NCBI RefSeq assembly: GCF_050436995.1
Contig: NC_134776.1
Coordinates: 11,387,001 to 11,451,000 of the forward strand
Direction of reading: 5' to 3'
DNA from: Anticarsia gemmatalis
Lineage: Eukaryota > Arthropoda > Insecta > Lepidoptera > Erebidae
DNA: 64,000 nucleotides
Positions 12,201 through 27,200 of the stretch are shown in pieces (position 1 is the first letter of the stretch; each line of letters starts with the position of its first letter). The notes beneath the pieces were generated by a model. That model was not told the DNA's origin. It did no database searches and saw only the letters and a program-made list of their open reading frames with translations. The position numbers and the translations under genes are program-made.

Positions 12201-15200
12201 CCGATCATAGTTGAGGAGTGGATTATAAATATAATCTTTAGATCGTATAGCTAAGATTAGATTAATGATCTTTATACGAACTTAAAATGGGTTTTGTATC
12301 TACTCGATTTTTAAAACCGTGTTTCTGTTACGAAACGCGTCTTTTGCCCCCGGCGAATAGAAGCAAATTATCCACACTACACGCGTTACCCATTGAACGT
12401 ATTTTTACATAATGCTATCCAATTTATGTTTTATATAATAACGCATATTGGCCGACGCATTGACTATAACGTGTCTACCGCGCGTTCTGTGACAAAATCC
12501 ATAACAATAACATTATGAAATGTCAAGGCTTTTAGCGTTACGCGAAAATGTCGTTATATCACTTCACTGTCTTGAGGTTACAATGTTGTGGTTGACTCCG
12601 GCCAGAGATTGAATGAATACATTGTTGAACCGCCAACGAGAACAAAGATGGCACTTCATGTTGACCTCACTGACATTCTTGCGGCCCTCCGATATTTGTA
12701 TGGCACGTACTGTTTAATTAGGTTACGATTGAACAGCCGTTGCAGTACCTGAAATCATGCAATATTGGCTTTATAAATTATGTTATTAAGGTTATGCCTA
12801 TACTCCTGGAAGCAGCTTGATTACTCTGGAGATTAACGTTGTATTAACTAATTTAATTACGTAGGTAATACGGCGGCAGTATTATTCTATGGAAATCGTT
12901 TACCAGTATTTGCTGATACGTTTGTTGTACAATACGTATTTAAATGTATCGGAAAACAGCAGGTACACAGACCGGATGACGACCTTCATCCATAGTTACC
13001 ATCAGAAATATGATACAATGCCGGACATTTATAAACGAGTTATTCCCATTCTTTGAAGCTTGTTGCGATTCATGTCTCGATCATGACAAGCGATATAAGG
13101 CTGTCACTGTACTCACTTGCGGCGCGAAAGCGATGACTAAGTGCCCGACGACAAGTCGATGACCCCACGCAAACTTTATATACAAAGTATCTCTTGATTT
13201 CGCATTAATCCTATTAGATCGGATGTCCTAATCCGATGTTATATGATATTCTTAATAATATGATAATGTAAAGGAGAATGCTCAAAAAAAACCCAAGCTG
13301 TACACAAAAGTTATGTAACTCAAAAAATTAGTTATACTGTGTAATTGAATTCCCAATGTTTACCTCTATCAAATTCGATGGCTGAACATACTATTTTGCT
13401 ATAACTTTTCAGTAGGGGTTTTCAATATATTTTTATATTTTTTAAATAAGTTACCTATATAAATGTTTAATCTTTTTTGAGTCACACATTTTTAATATAG
13501 GTATGTAACTGAGTTACAAATTAAAAATATTAAAAAATATATTTTTGAAAAATGAGTCATCATCGCCAGTTCATATGTGTCCCCACCGAGGGGCACGAGC
13601 CTCCCCTCTTAACAAAGAGGGGGATAAAGCCTTAGTCCACCACACTGGTCTAATGCGGGTTGGCAGACAATTGGAGGGCTATTATAATTATAAGGTAGAA
13701 AAGTGTTGACATGGTGGTAGATTGCTAGCCTATAGCCTATCTTCATAGGCTATAGGCGAGAGGGATGGAAGGGTTTGGTGCTTCCACCAAACCCTTCCAT
13801 CCCTCTACTGACTTTTGCAGTATGCACGGGAAGAAATGCAGCTGGCACCTTCTATGTTTTTTTTTCGCTCTCAATCCAGCATGGGAGCAATGGGAGAAAT
13901 AAGTAATACTGTGTAATTAATCCCAGATATTTACCTCTATCAAATTCAATGGCTAAACATATTATATTGCTATTACTTTTCAGTAGGGGTTTTTAATATA
14001 TTTTCAATATTTTTTAGCATGAATATAAAAAAGATATACCCGCCCACACTACTAGCTGGCGCCCGTAGTGCGGTTTCGATACAAAAAATAATCATTGTGA
14101 TGAATGTTTGAAAAATATTTATTGTTTAAATTCACCTTTTAAATAGTAGAAAATAGCAAAAAATAGTATTTAGCCATCGAATTTGATAGAGGCGAATATC
14201 TGAAATTGAATCACTCAGTATCACTAAAATTCTGAGTTACACACCGTTTGTGTACGGCCTGGGTTTTTTTCCCATACATTTTGAGCATTCTCCTTTCTAC
14301 TGCATTCTCTATTATCGATGTCACCTAATTCCGAAAGTTTATATGGTAATAAAATCACCTCTTCCTGATGATATTATTTAACACAACATCTTTTTTATTA
14401 TAATGTAATCTAGTTCCATACACAATACCGATTGATTATAACATAATCAGCGAATAGAAAGGAAATTATTTATGCATTATTGCATCACATGTTAATAATA
14501 TTGTATAATTTCCCGATTCGTAACGTTTAAAAAATATATGTATATTATTTTGCATATTGCACTAGTTTCCGCGGATATAAATTAATTTTATAGCTTAATG
14601 TAGAGCTGCAGACATGATGTTATGTGCACGATGATGTCGCATTATCTGTGAAATTTAGAAGTTTTGTTCAAACACACATAGAAGTATGCGCGAGAAAGTT
14701 TGGCTTGTGGGCGGTACGTGGTTCTCGTAAATATGGCGCTTATGAAATACTTTCAGAGATTACGTCGTGTTCACTATAATACTCACACTCGCCATCATTG
14801 CGGGTACTTCGTCAGTCATTGCAAATTTGGAAATGTAGCTACATTAAATTGAGTGACACAGCAACTGTAGGTGTATTACATGTAATGCGATCAGTATCTC
14901 GTGGTACACAGTGCCCACACATAAATGACCCTCACAAATTGAGGAGTATGGTTCATTTAATTTTATCAACAACGCATTATTTGACATCGGATTGGTAATT
15001 TGCCATATACATTTGTTGTTCCGAATATGAAGATCCATTTCGAATGGGGCCAATTAGATAGTTAAATAGTTCCCTTTATATAATTTCCGGCTTTTAATTT
15101 CAATATTTAAATTTAAACGCGAATAGTTTTGTTCATTTTAGTTTCCCTACTGCATCTTTATAATTTTCCGAAGAGTTGAGTTTCGGATTGATTTATGTTA

Positions 15201-18200
15201 ATGGTGTTGTAACACAAATAAACAAGTAAGGGGATGTAGGGCGGCACTAAAACCTAAACCACATCGTCAGTTAAGTGTAACACGTAACTATTTACACTGA
15301 ACTTCCCGTTGGCCTGACCAACGTAACGGTGAAAGCCCCATTAAAGTGTGTCCAACTTGTGTGATTTTTAAAACCGATACTTTATGTGTAACATTGCGTG
15401 ATCATGCGATGACCCTTTAAGTTTGAGATGTTATACATTGGAAAGCGAGTTTATCTACATTTTGAAGAGTTTCTCTGCTTAGAATGTGTCAATAAAGTTC
15501 GTTGACAAGTGACGGTTGGAAAATATGTGATACTCTTGTTTTTAGATGTAAATCTGGGGAGTTATACTGTACAATAATAACTATGATGTATTGTTCGTAT
15601 AAATATACATAAGTTGTGCATCTATTAAAGTTGGAAGAATCATTAGTGACAACAATTATATAAATTACAATACATCTGTCACATCGACACGTGTTTTTCA
15701 TGATATAAATAACGACTTCGCTGTACGTAGGTGTGACAAAAAGTACTAAAGTGATCGTTTTAACCGCAATACAATGGTCGTTAATAACTGCTTTTGTTCC
15801 TCACCCGGCACATTATAATAACAATGATGCTATATTGTACTTTATGAAATAAGGTCCGGTTGGAGGTGGAAATTGTACTGCGGTATTTAGCTCAGTGCTT
15901 ACACTGTAATACGTTCATGCTTTGTTAAACCACGCTGATAAAGGATTGGCGTATGTGAAATATCAGCACATTTATCTTAGCGATAGAATTCAATACCAGC
16001 TATCAACCATATCCATTGTATTATAACAGCCCGTTATATACTAAATACGTGTAGGCTTAAGCAATAAAAGTGGCATTTTTTTACAATACAGCTCAAATAG
16101 ACATACTTTTTTTAACTGTCAGTAATCAGTGTTAGAACATACTATTCAAAAGACTTCCTCTATTATGACAGTCGTGTATTTGTAGCAATAGATAGATTGC
16201 TTAACAATTTGCTGGTCCACGATAATTCTGACAAATTCTCCGCGACGTTACGGCGCAGTAGCATTGTATATGTAATTTACTTGTGTGTACATAGGCACGA
16301 GTCATTTGAAAGACTTGGTATTGCACACCCTCGGTTATAACGAAAAGGGTTCAAAGAACCATTTGTCACAACAATGGGGGGAGTTTAAACAAGTGATGAC
16401 ACTGCCATAAAGCTCTTTTAACTCATTCAAATATCTACGTGTTACAAAACGTATATTACGTCGTTGGATCGTGAATTGAATTACGGAGATTTCCTACAAT
16501 ACCTTCTAGATAATGTAAATTGCACATGTTATTATAAGCAATAAGAATGTGTTGTTACATGATTACTTATAATAGCCGCGGTATATTTATCCAAACTATT
16601 TGATGTCTTAAAAGGATGACAACATTCAACAACTAGATGATAATCGCGTTACTTAGCGTTTATCCTTGACTTCAAAGCAAGGTGATTAATTACCGTAGTG
16701 CCTTGTCAGTTTACTAAACATACATATAAACAATTACTACAAATAACTATTTTTTTCTGACCAAAGATCTACGAAAGATTCATAAACTAGAAAAGGTTTG
16801 TTCACTGGTTTCGGCTGAGGTACACTAATGTTATGTATTTATTAAATACTAGCTTCTGCTCGTGACGTTATCGACATGATGTTTAAAAAGGCGTACAAAA
16901 ACATGTGTTAATCCAGGCCATAAACTATCTTTGAACCAAATTTCATCAATGTCTTTTCAGTAGTTACAGCGTTATTTAGATCCCCAGTACTCGTATTCTC
17001 TATCAATGGTTTCAATATATCATTCAAGTAAATGAACGGTAGTGATTTCTAATTAATTATTCTTTATTAACTTAATATGTATTCCATGATCTGCTTTCAA
17101 GGCGTCATAGCGTCTACCTGTGGCATCTGCCATCGCATGCATTATGCATTAAACATAAATATCGTGGTTCTACACCATAAAACAGCAGGTGTAACTATAA
17201 TTTATATAAGAAATATCGTTATCGGCTATCGCTGATTAATAGAAGAGAGATCGATCATAAAATTAATGTATTTTTTAATTGAAGGCGATTATAGATGACG
17301 GTGAATGCCCGTTCAGATATAATAACTAATATCATATTGTTGCTTTATCAATTTGCTAACTTATAAACATGTTCTAGGAGGAATTTGAATACAGTTTTAT
17401 CACAAAATTATCGCTTAAATAAATTTTATTGTAATACTTTCGGTATCAAGAAAACAATCATTTGGATTAATTAATTAATTTGTTTACACTATATATGTAA
17501 AGACAACGTCCCGCACCCTTGGCATTCCCAGAACAAAAAGTGTAAACTATCATTAATCTAAGTCACAACTTTAATTCCATTTCGATAACACACAGTCGCT
17601 GTTTATACTCGTATGTGTGATGTAAAACGCTCTCAATGATTAAATTGTTTGTGAACATTCCCAGAAGCCCCCTTTCCAGTTAAGATTAGTTTATTACAGG
17701 CCTACCTAATTACTGCAAATTGAACCACATAATCGTTTGTTTTCGTTAAGTATGGTGCTTGTGTCTCTTGTACTGTTTTGTCTTCACTGGATTAAGTTTC
17801 AATTAGACTAGATGGCTGAGATATGTAGGATTCGTTAGGGCTGGTATCCACCTTGCGGGCTGGTTGCAATGATCTTTTCTGTTAGATAAAACTAAACCTT
17901 ACGAGATAATTAATGCTTTAGCCAAATATCTAATGGTTTACCTTCTTCAGGGACAGCAGTGCGCCCACAGCACCCACAGTGCTTCTGAAGAGGACCAAGC
18001 ATCACAAAGGCAGTATCTATTGCCTTGCCTGGAGTCCGGCAGGAGACCTCCTCGCCACTGGTTCCAATGACAAGACCGTCAAGCTGATGAGGTTCAATAG
18101 TAATGCTTGCAACTTGGAAGGACAGGAGGTGAGTTTGGATTCTATTTGATAAAGTTATTTGTGCCTGTAGAAGGAATGCTGCTATAATGAGTTTTACTAG

Positions 18201-21200
18201 ACTCTTAATGATACTCTTTCTGGAATGTTCTTGAACTCGTGTAATCAGTCGTAGTGAAATGACATATTATATTATCTAGAGGTAAACATGTAATTAGCCC
18301 TCGACTCGGTGCAAATTTACGTGTTGATAAAAATCATGCGTGAAAAATCCTTGCGTGTTGATTTACTGCTTATAGTAAATATAAGTTAAATATTATCAAA
18401 AGACAAAATAGGCAGTACGATCTATTTTGAGAACAAACTGGTAGGTACTTACTTTCAAAAGTCCTCGTTCTTATAATACACATTTGTAGGGTTTTCGTCA
18501 ACAATAGCACGTCTGGTTCTATATCACACTGAGATCGTAATTCTTTCCCTTCCACGTGAAAAGGCACTATGTAAGGCGATCCGTTGCTCTATAGGACTGT
18601 CACAGAATACCTTTTAGAAGATGTTCTGCGACTTTATTACGTAACTTTGGTCGATATGAACTTGATTTATTCTAGTTTCATTCGAGTGTTTGTGGAATAT
18701 CTCCACACGTGTAGAACTTTGTTATAGTAGTCTGCAAATATGGATACAATTTATTAATTAGTGTATTTTTCTCCGCTTTCCTATTTCTGCAGAAAGAACG
18801 TAATAAAAGTAAAAACAAGCGTATCGTTATATTAATTAGCGCATTAAAAGCCCAGCCAGTTGTGCAATAAGTACAAGAGTACATCTTGTATAGAATTTGC
18901 AAATTAATTAACTTGAACTTATACCGTGTCAAATGTTATCGAGTTGTTTCACAGATAGCTATATTTAACGATGTATTAATTGTTTTTATTACAATTAGTT
19001 GGCCTTGTATTATCTTCGCTGGTAATATTATACGTAAAAGGTGATTCACTTTGAAGGAAATTGAATCCGGCTAGATGTGTTAATAAATACCTATTGGCAA
19101 GTGCGCCAATGTTATGAATAGGTAATGATGAGTGTTTGTCTAAGTTTTTAAGTTTAGGACTTATAGCCATAAATGACCTCATTTCTGTTTGAAGATGAAT
19201 CAATTTATTTGTTTTGTCATATAAATACTGCATGATACCTATTTGTGGTTATTGTTATTTTATGTTGAATTTGCTTGCTTGATATTAAGTAGGTAGGTAC
19301 CTATACGAGATCTTTTCTTGTTTGTTTTATGACTGTGCACTTTAGTTGTATCACCAATAGACATGGTATACATGTAGGTCAAGGTTAGCCAGGGCAAATA
19401 CTCATTAGTGACCGATGTCATTTACTTAAGATATTTTAATGAGCTCCTTATATTAGAACAGCGAACAAAATTTTCCTCGTGTTTAAGCAAAAGTAATTTT
19501 CAAGTTTCAATTACTTGTAGAGCTAATAAATTACCTAAAAATGAAAGGCCGTTCCTGTCGAAAGCATTCCGATCTACAAATTTCGTAATGACGGCCATTG
19601 TCGCGCGGATAAGAAGCGGGATATTGTGCGTAAAACCGATTCGTGACCTTGACGCGGGAAAGTAATATCAAGGAGGATTTTATTTAATAAAGTTTATACC
19701 AAATTACATTACACCAATTCCTCCATGCGTCTTAAATAAACAACAGTTCTGTCAATAATTTGCCTGCTCTACCATTTTGTATTAGACTTTTATGTCAATG
19801 GCATATTGACTCCAATGAATAATAACTCCAAGGTATTAACGTCGACTTACTCCATTCTTTGTTATTATGCTTGTTTATACAATCTTTTCAAGAATTTATG
19901 AGTTCAACCACTTCAAAAATTTTCCGTTCTACCAAATTGCTGTTGCATTGCAATGCAATTTTAAAACAACATCGTTGTAGTCGGCGCAACTGCGCTTTAA
20001 GAAATATTAATGTTGCTTTTGCTCGATAACTCTAGAGGCTTGCAGTCAGAATTACAATGCAATTTTGGTTATTGTTTCAAAACAATTCCGTAACAAGCTT
20101 CTGTTTGATCCGACTTTGACCTTTATCAATTCAGTTCAATATATTCGAGTCATTTGTAGTTACAGATACAATCGCAACGTTTGACTTCGAATCCAATGCT
20201 AGCGAATAATGAGCTTTCCCATCACTGTCCATCAATGTCGCATAAGCTTGAGAATTGATGGCGTAAATGCAATTTATTTGAAACGTAACCATGTCACTGC
20301 ATCGTCAGCGTTTAACGTTTAACGATTGTCGATTTCGATTAAACGTAAATGTGTCTCGTACGCGTCGTCATGTGCAACTGTTATACTTAGAAATACTATT
20401 TACTGTACTGTTATGATTATTATAAGAAGTAACAGTTGATATTTTTATCTGTGTCGTGTGATACATAGCGAGATACAAATACCTCTATCCTATAGCCTTT
20501 ATACCTTCTATTATTTAAATGCACATGCTTCGAGGAGTAAAGAAATTAACGAGACATTTAGATGTTATAAATTTATAATACTTATACCAATAATTCTACA
20601 TAGTGTAGCCAAGAGATTAAATATCACGACCTCTCGTCGAGGACAACTTATGTAATCCGATGAATCTTACAAATTAAATAAAGCTCCAATTAAGATGTCT
20701 GAAATCCGACGATTGAAGAACATTGTATTTAAAGCAAGGCGCTTTTACTTAGAACAAATATTTTGTTTTACCTCGGATAACGAGCCACAGTCGGCCTGAT
20801 ATCAGAATACAATAGAAATGAAACTATTTTGCCCGAGTGAGTAACCCTTTTACAACTAATCTGATTATTTTGTGGAATAAGGGCATAAATTAACGTCTTA
20901 TCTTTTCTACGATGGGTCTTATCACTGATAATTATTATTTCTATTCATAGATTACTACATTCTCGTTAAAATGGTTACACTATGGTGAGTTCAGTTGATT
21001 GAAACAACAATATATCATGTAATGACGTAAGTCGTATTATCACCAGTTAGCGTTAAACATACATTGCTTGCATCAGTACATTTATTATTCTAATACTTTG
21101 ATCTGAGGACACATAGAACATGTTCAGCATTCATTCACACCTTATTTGTAATATTTACGTCTATCTGAAAATAGCGCACGTGCACGTAGCAAAATGAAAT

Positions 21201-24200
21201 GCACCACTAAAGAAATAGAGGCGAATAAAAATTCATGAATGTGTGAATATGAAATGGGGCATTATTTTTATTATGGCGCATTCCGCGTTCAACCTTAGCA
21301 ATAATCGGAATAGTTTCGCAAGAATGCGTGCGGGCTCTACTGATCTCTTCCGCGTTGAGAACTTAAAACGACAGCAATACAAGTACTTCATCTTTCTATG
21401 GATGAGATTCAAGCTGTTTCAAATTTGTTATTATCTAACTACATGTTTACCGAGACTGAATGTATCTATACTAATATTATAAAGCTGAAGAGTTTGTTTG
21501 TTTGTTTGAACGCGCTAATCTCAGGAACTACTGGTCCGATTTGAAAAATTATTTCAGTGTTAGATAGACCATTTATCGAGGAAGGCTTTAGGCTATATAA
21601 CATCACGCTTCGGCCTATAGGCGCGGAGAAGCATCGGAAAATGTTACAGAAACGGGGAAAATTATGACCCATTCTCTCTTATGTGACGCAAGCGAAGTTG
21701 CGCAGGTCAGCTAGTATCAATTAATTTTATTTTCTTCATACATTTCCACGTAAATATTGCAATAGGTTAATTAGAACAGTAGGCACTCCGGAGCCATTTT
21801 GTTACCAATACACTAAAAAGCTCTCTCGTCTCAAGATGTAAATTCAGCGTCTGATATTTTATTATTACGAAGTTTCCATCAAACGTTTGATCTTCTTTGA
21901 ACCTTTCTCTTCGATAAAAACGAAACTGTTTCTATTTAAATAGTATATCGATGCTTTGATTAAAAGTCTGATTTCACATCACTGACATCGTATTTTTCCT
22001 ATGAATAACTGCTATATTTATGTAGGAACAGCTAATTTCGAACTCTTCCTATAAGTATGTTCCCAAAGAACGCGGGATATAATAATCAATCATAGTATGG
22101 CAAATAAAGAAAAAGGATCCATCTTTGAACCGAATTATGGGTCAGGCTATTAACTGGTCCAGTAAGTTGATAGGATCTCGTTTCAGATAAGCAATAGAAA
22201 TGTTTTTTTTTTTATTTATTAATATTAGCTTATTAGAATGGGATACTGCTGGAAAATTCTTTAAGTAGAATCCTTCTTTTAAGTATTATAAATGTGAATT
22301 GTCAATGATAAAGTACAGCTTTATTCGATTGTAATGAAAACGACTCAATGTTTCCCAATCATAATGATGATATCATCTGGTCAATTTAGGCCGACTGTTG
22401 TGGTACAATCAGATTGTGACAATCACTCCAATTGTCGGCAGGTTGAGCTGACAATGCACGACGGTACAGTGCGCGACGTGTGCTTCATAGAGGATACTTC
22501 GAACAAAACCAGCTTGTTAGTGAGCGGGGGCGCGGGCGATTGCAAGATATACGTCACCGACTGCGCTACAGGGAAAACCTTCCAGGTAACTGTCATGTAT
22601 TATGAATGACCGCGTTTTGTTTGTTTTCAATGACATTGGTTCGCCATTTAAGGTCATTTATGGAATTACCTCGCTGCGAATGGCGTTGTAAACAAGTATG
22701 ACAGGTTTTTTTTTCTTTGAAAAGAACTCATACAATGTAAGCGAAAACAAGTTTTACTTGCAGATCCAGGCTTTTGGTTTAGAGGGAAAGGGCTCATATT
22801 TCGAAGTACAATTAACGTACACGAGAGGGTCCTTTGAGAGCCAACCTAGTTGTATGTTTTCGACATGTTGCCAAGATGTGATGTTTCGCTGTCTATGCAG
22901 CCATTATTTGATAAGAAACAACTTATATCTCCAGTACGAATGACCTAAAATCGAGAATAAATAAGTCATTCAGTACTTAAACAGTAGGTCGTGTATGACA
23001 TAATGTTTATTTGTATGTTTTAATTATTGGACCAGCTTATCAGCCTTCAAGCCAATAATATTAATTATAATGTGTAAACATTATTTATATTAATGAAGTA
23101 GTCCTCAGGCTTATCTTTATAGTTCATTTTCTAATTGGTTACTAGACTATGACGGCTAGTTTTATAGATGTATGAATCGGTAAATTGTTTTTATACGGCA
23201 ATTTTAACTGTTTGTTGTAATGAACAATTGAAAGAAGTAGTTATTAATCTAATTGTAAAAAGAAATGCGCGATATAGCATGAGATGTAATTAGGGATCTT
23301 ATAGATAAGTACAAAATATGCAAGGAAATAATGTCTAGTGTGGTTAGTTGTTATCCAAGTGTATACATATATAGGGTCATATAACTGCTTAACTTCTTCC
23401 AAAAGAATCAAACACAGTATAACAGGTGTGAACTGAAATTGGTCTTTTAGTATTCCTCAAAACAATCACAGGAAAAATTGTCTCCTTATTGAATAAATAG
23501 ATGACGCCAAGTTTCCAAGAAATTGTTACTCATAGATCACGTAATTGTTTTGTACGTATTTAGCTCCTGAACGAAAATACTTACCTAAAAAGGTTTTCCT
23601 TCATTGACTCTCTGCCGAATTCACGATTATCGCATTGATTTAAATTGCCTAACAATAGGTAGTTATAGAAAAAATTAGACGAATGTCTGTAAACCAAGCA
23701 ATTGCATCTTACTGTAGTACTGTACTGTAGTAGATGTCTTCTTCCAGACACAAACAGGTACTTTTGCAATTTTTTTTTTTCGGGTGCCGTGTGTGACGTC
23801 ACTTTTTAATCTATTTAATTGTTAACACACTTGAATTAATGTTGTGGTTTCATGGAAGTAAAAGCTTTCTGAGAATTAATTAAAATTTTTATTTACTTAC
23901 CAAACTTTAAACGCGTAAAGAGTAAAACATGGCTACCACTGCCTTCTTTATTTATTTGCGTGAAACAGCATGTGGCAACACAATTTTACCATGCGAATGT
24001 TTTTGGTTCTACCTTGTGGGTTTACCTCAACCCGCGTCCCTAAGCTTTACCTCGGTCCGTGTGAATTGTCGTCCTTATGGCACGGCGGGGACACATTTAC
24101 CGGCAGCGTCCTGCGCCATTTAATAACCCTGTTTAATCCCACCGACCGATAAGGCCTCCCTGCTAATACCTCAATATTTCTTCACCGTTGTGAAAGTGAC

Positions 24201-27200
24201 AGCGTTATCCGTCATCGATTGTCATGCTCACGATCGTTTTAATTTGATTAACGGTTCCCAAACCTTTAGCTAGATTTCTAGTGAAATGAGAAAAGTATAC
24301 AATCGTATCTTTATTGAACAATAAATATGAACTGGCGCTAGTTGGATCGCCGTGTCTATTTCGGTTCTAAGTATATTAAATCAATTCTACTTCAGTGAAG
24401 GATATATTTGATTTATTCCCGGAAGATTGAGCAAAGTGATTGGTAGTAACGGATGTGTTGTTGCGTGCAGGCGTTAAGCGGTCACTCCGGCCACATCTTG
24501 TCGCTGTACAACTGGGGCGGAGCGATGTTCGTGTCTGGCAGTCAGGATAAAACTGTGCGCTTCTGGGACCTGCGTACGGGCGGCTGCGTCAACGTCATAT
24601 CGCCTCCAGCGGGACATCCGAGCAAGGTATGTGTTGAACCAACTATTGTACTTTAGGGTTAGAATAACTTGATAAACATAAACCGTTCTAAGAATGTCTG
24701 TCGGAACTGACCTCCCATTCGTTAAAGCAAGAGACCCGCGAGGGGATTGGCGATCCTGCCAGTTCCACAAATATTCCCGGAGAGCTGTATTATTTATTCA
24801 AATGCTGGCTACATCGTGTTTGTGGGTTTCCGCTCTGATATTACCGTTTCATATGCAGAGTCGTGCTAAAAATCGAAAATTGATTCAAAAAAATTTAAGA
24901 TATGAATCTGAAAACTGCAACGAGAAAATACTCTTGTTTTTTGGGATATTTTTTTCTAGTCACTCCATATTAATTGTTACTGTCTGTTGTTGTATTGGTT
25001 AGTCAAATTAATTTGTTATCATCTTTGCGTAAACTGTAAAGTTACCTGTAACACACCATTCAAAGGGGGGCTTTGTTTCCTTCAATATAAAGAACAGGCT
25101 TTATAACAAAGGGCAGCTATATATAAAACTATTTATGTATACGAATGTTGGGACGGCGCCTATTAGCCGGTCAGAAGTTAGACTCCGACCCCGCGCTCCG
25201 TTTCACCCGAGTCGAGCAGAACATTGAATAGATTAACATCAATACTGGCTGTCGCATTTATTATTTATGTTGACGGATTATTATTGTACGAACAGGGTTC
25301 TGCGGGATTCAAGGAATTCAAATAACCTTGCAGGGTCGTATACTACTGATTTTACTGTTAACTGATATTGTTAAGAGAATTCAATTATTTTAGATTGAAG
25401 GTACCATTTGTTGTTTAATTGGGGTGAATTTTACGTAACAATTATAAAATAAATTCTTGTTTCTGATTACGGCTCACACAATCACCATAAATTAATAAGA
25501 AGCCGCGGAAGATACTAGATATTTATTCTTGTTATATAAACTGCGAGGATCTAAAGTATAAACTAAACAAGTCTTAGTCAAACATAGTATGTCGATAACT
25601 ACTGCATGTATTATGTAATCTTATTAATTTTATACACACCACTCGTGCAGTTTCGTGTCATCGCATACGTTTAACATTAATATTACGCCTATTATCATCT
25701 CTTTAGCAATAATGATGTCGTGCGGTAAATTCTTGTACATATTTTTTACTGCTCTACTTATTGGCTTGCAACACTGACGTTGTTCAGTTACTAGCCTGTA
25801 ACAAATACATGCCTTGTATTTCACAACGTTTTTCCTCTATTTTCGTCTTTCAATATAGACTTTTGAGTGAAAGTTATTCTTTAGCGAACAATGCTTTTTC
25901 CACGAGCTAGCTGAAATTTCATCGATAGTGTGCCAGATAAAATATGGGGAACAAAGTAAAAATATGTACGAAAAACAGAAGAAAATACTTTTTCATGGAT
26001 TTATTCGACATGTATTCTTCGGAGAATAAAGAGATGCTAACTTAACTTTTCTATTTAGTACCACTTTAAACGGCTTACATTGTTTGCACTTCACTGATGT
26101 TAAAATGTAACAATTGTTGGCAATACGGCCCTACAAAATTACGTTATTCGTGTAACTTTATGATGGATTAGGCGAGTATTTAACATGTAAGCATACTATA
26201 AAGTAAATAATAATTTGCTTACTGTACAATAGTACGCGTATAATATATTATTAAAATGATTTATAGAACCACCCGTTTATTAAACTCTATTGTTCGCTGA
26301 AGCTGTTGCTCATTAATTTCGCCTACAATAAGGAATCATTTTCTTAGCTGTTAACCCTAATCATGTTTACGGATTAGTATTAATTGTTTTATCCGTAATT
26401 TTATAATATTGTTTTATGTACGGCACAATTTATGGTTTGGGTAGGCCGAAGTTATATCAAACTATCAGAAATATAAATATTTCTTTTTACGATTCCTTTA
26501 GTTAACTGCTCGTCATAATAGCAAAATGTCTTCGTTCCGAGCAACAAACTTAACGTTTAGATAGCAGTCCGGCTGTCAATATTAGGACAGTCTAGATCTT
26601 TCGACACGTGTTCCCGTCCATGGTCGCATCCCGATAGCTATTAGTACCTTCAGCCTTTCAGTTATCCTTCAATATTTTAATTAACAAATTGTTGAAGCTG
26701 TGTTCATTCATTTTCAATTGCTGTAGCTTATTGAGCGCGGCTACAGCACTTTACAATCTTCGCACTAAGTGTTCGTACCTTAATTAATATAAGTACTGCA
26801 ATTTATTCTTTTAAAATATTGCAGTGGGACGTAACTGGAGTAGTTTTTCTTAAACGTGGTTTCGTATTTCGTTCTATTTAAACACGTGATTTTATTGTGT
26901 TGCATAACGAAGGTTCTAGTTACGAAAATATTTGTTATGAAGGTTTATCTTCTTTCCAGTTATGTTTATTTCTTGCGGCAACTTCAGTGTTAGGCATATA
27001 ACACTACTTTTAACTACTACTACAACATCATTCTATAGAAAAGACTTTAGGTCGCGATAAAAGGGTGGGAAACTCACACAACCTCGAAATGATCTACATT
27101 ACTTTAATCCAGAGATTGGGTATATAAATGTATACCACAATATTACGTATTATTTTATCCCAAAAGTACTTATTAAGCTATCGTGGCTCTTTATGTTTAT

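Larger units (their letters stand above)
13270..14296. mobile_element. Nonautonomous DNA transposon with long terminal inverted repeats
   Basis: The ends are inverted copies of each other over roughly 170 bases. The left begins AAAGGAGAATGCTCAAAA and the right ends in its complement, and both share the stretch CTCTATCAAATTC (left) / GAATTTGATAGAG (right). A third, direct partial copy of the left arm lies at about 13898-14020, so the element is internally rearranged or nested. The interior contains a sequence I associate with lepidopteran repeats (CTTAGTCCACCACACTGG, about 13630-13650) and two adjacent perfect hairpins. No transposase frame is present and no clear target-site duplication could be read. 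The superfamily is not assigned. Confidence 0.7.

Noticed and set aside
13759..13806. miRNA precursor
   Set aside because: Perfect arms with a four-base loop lack the bulges and loop size of animal precursors, and the hairpin sits in a transposon beside a second one.
23794..23801. CRE-like TGACGTCA
   Set aside because: A single 8-mer is expected about once in a window of this size, and there is no supporting promoter context.
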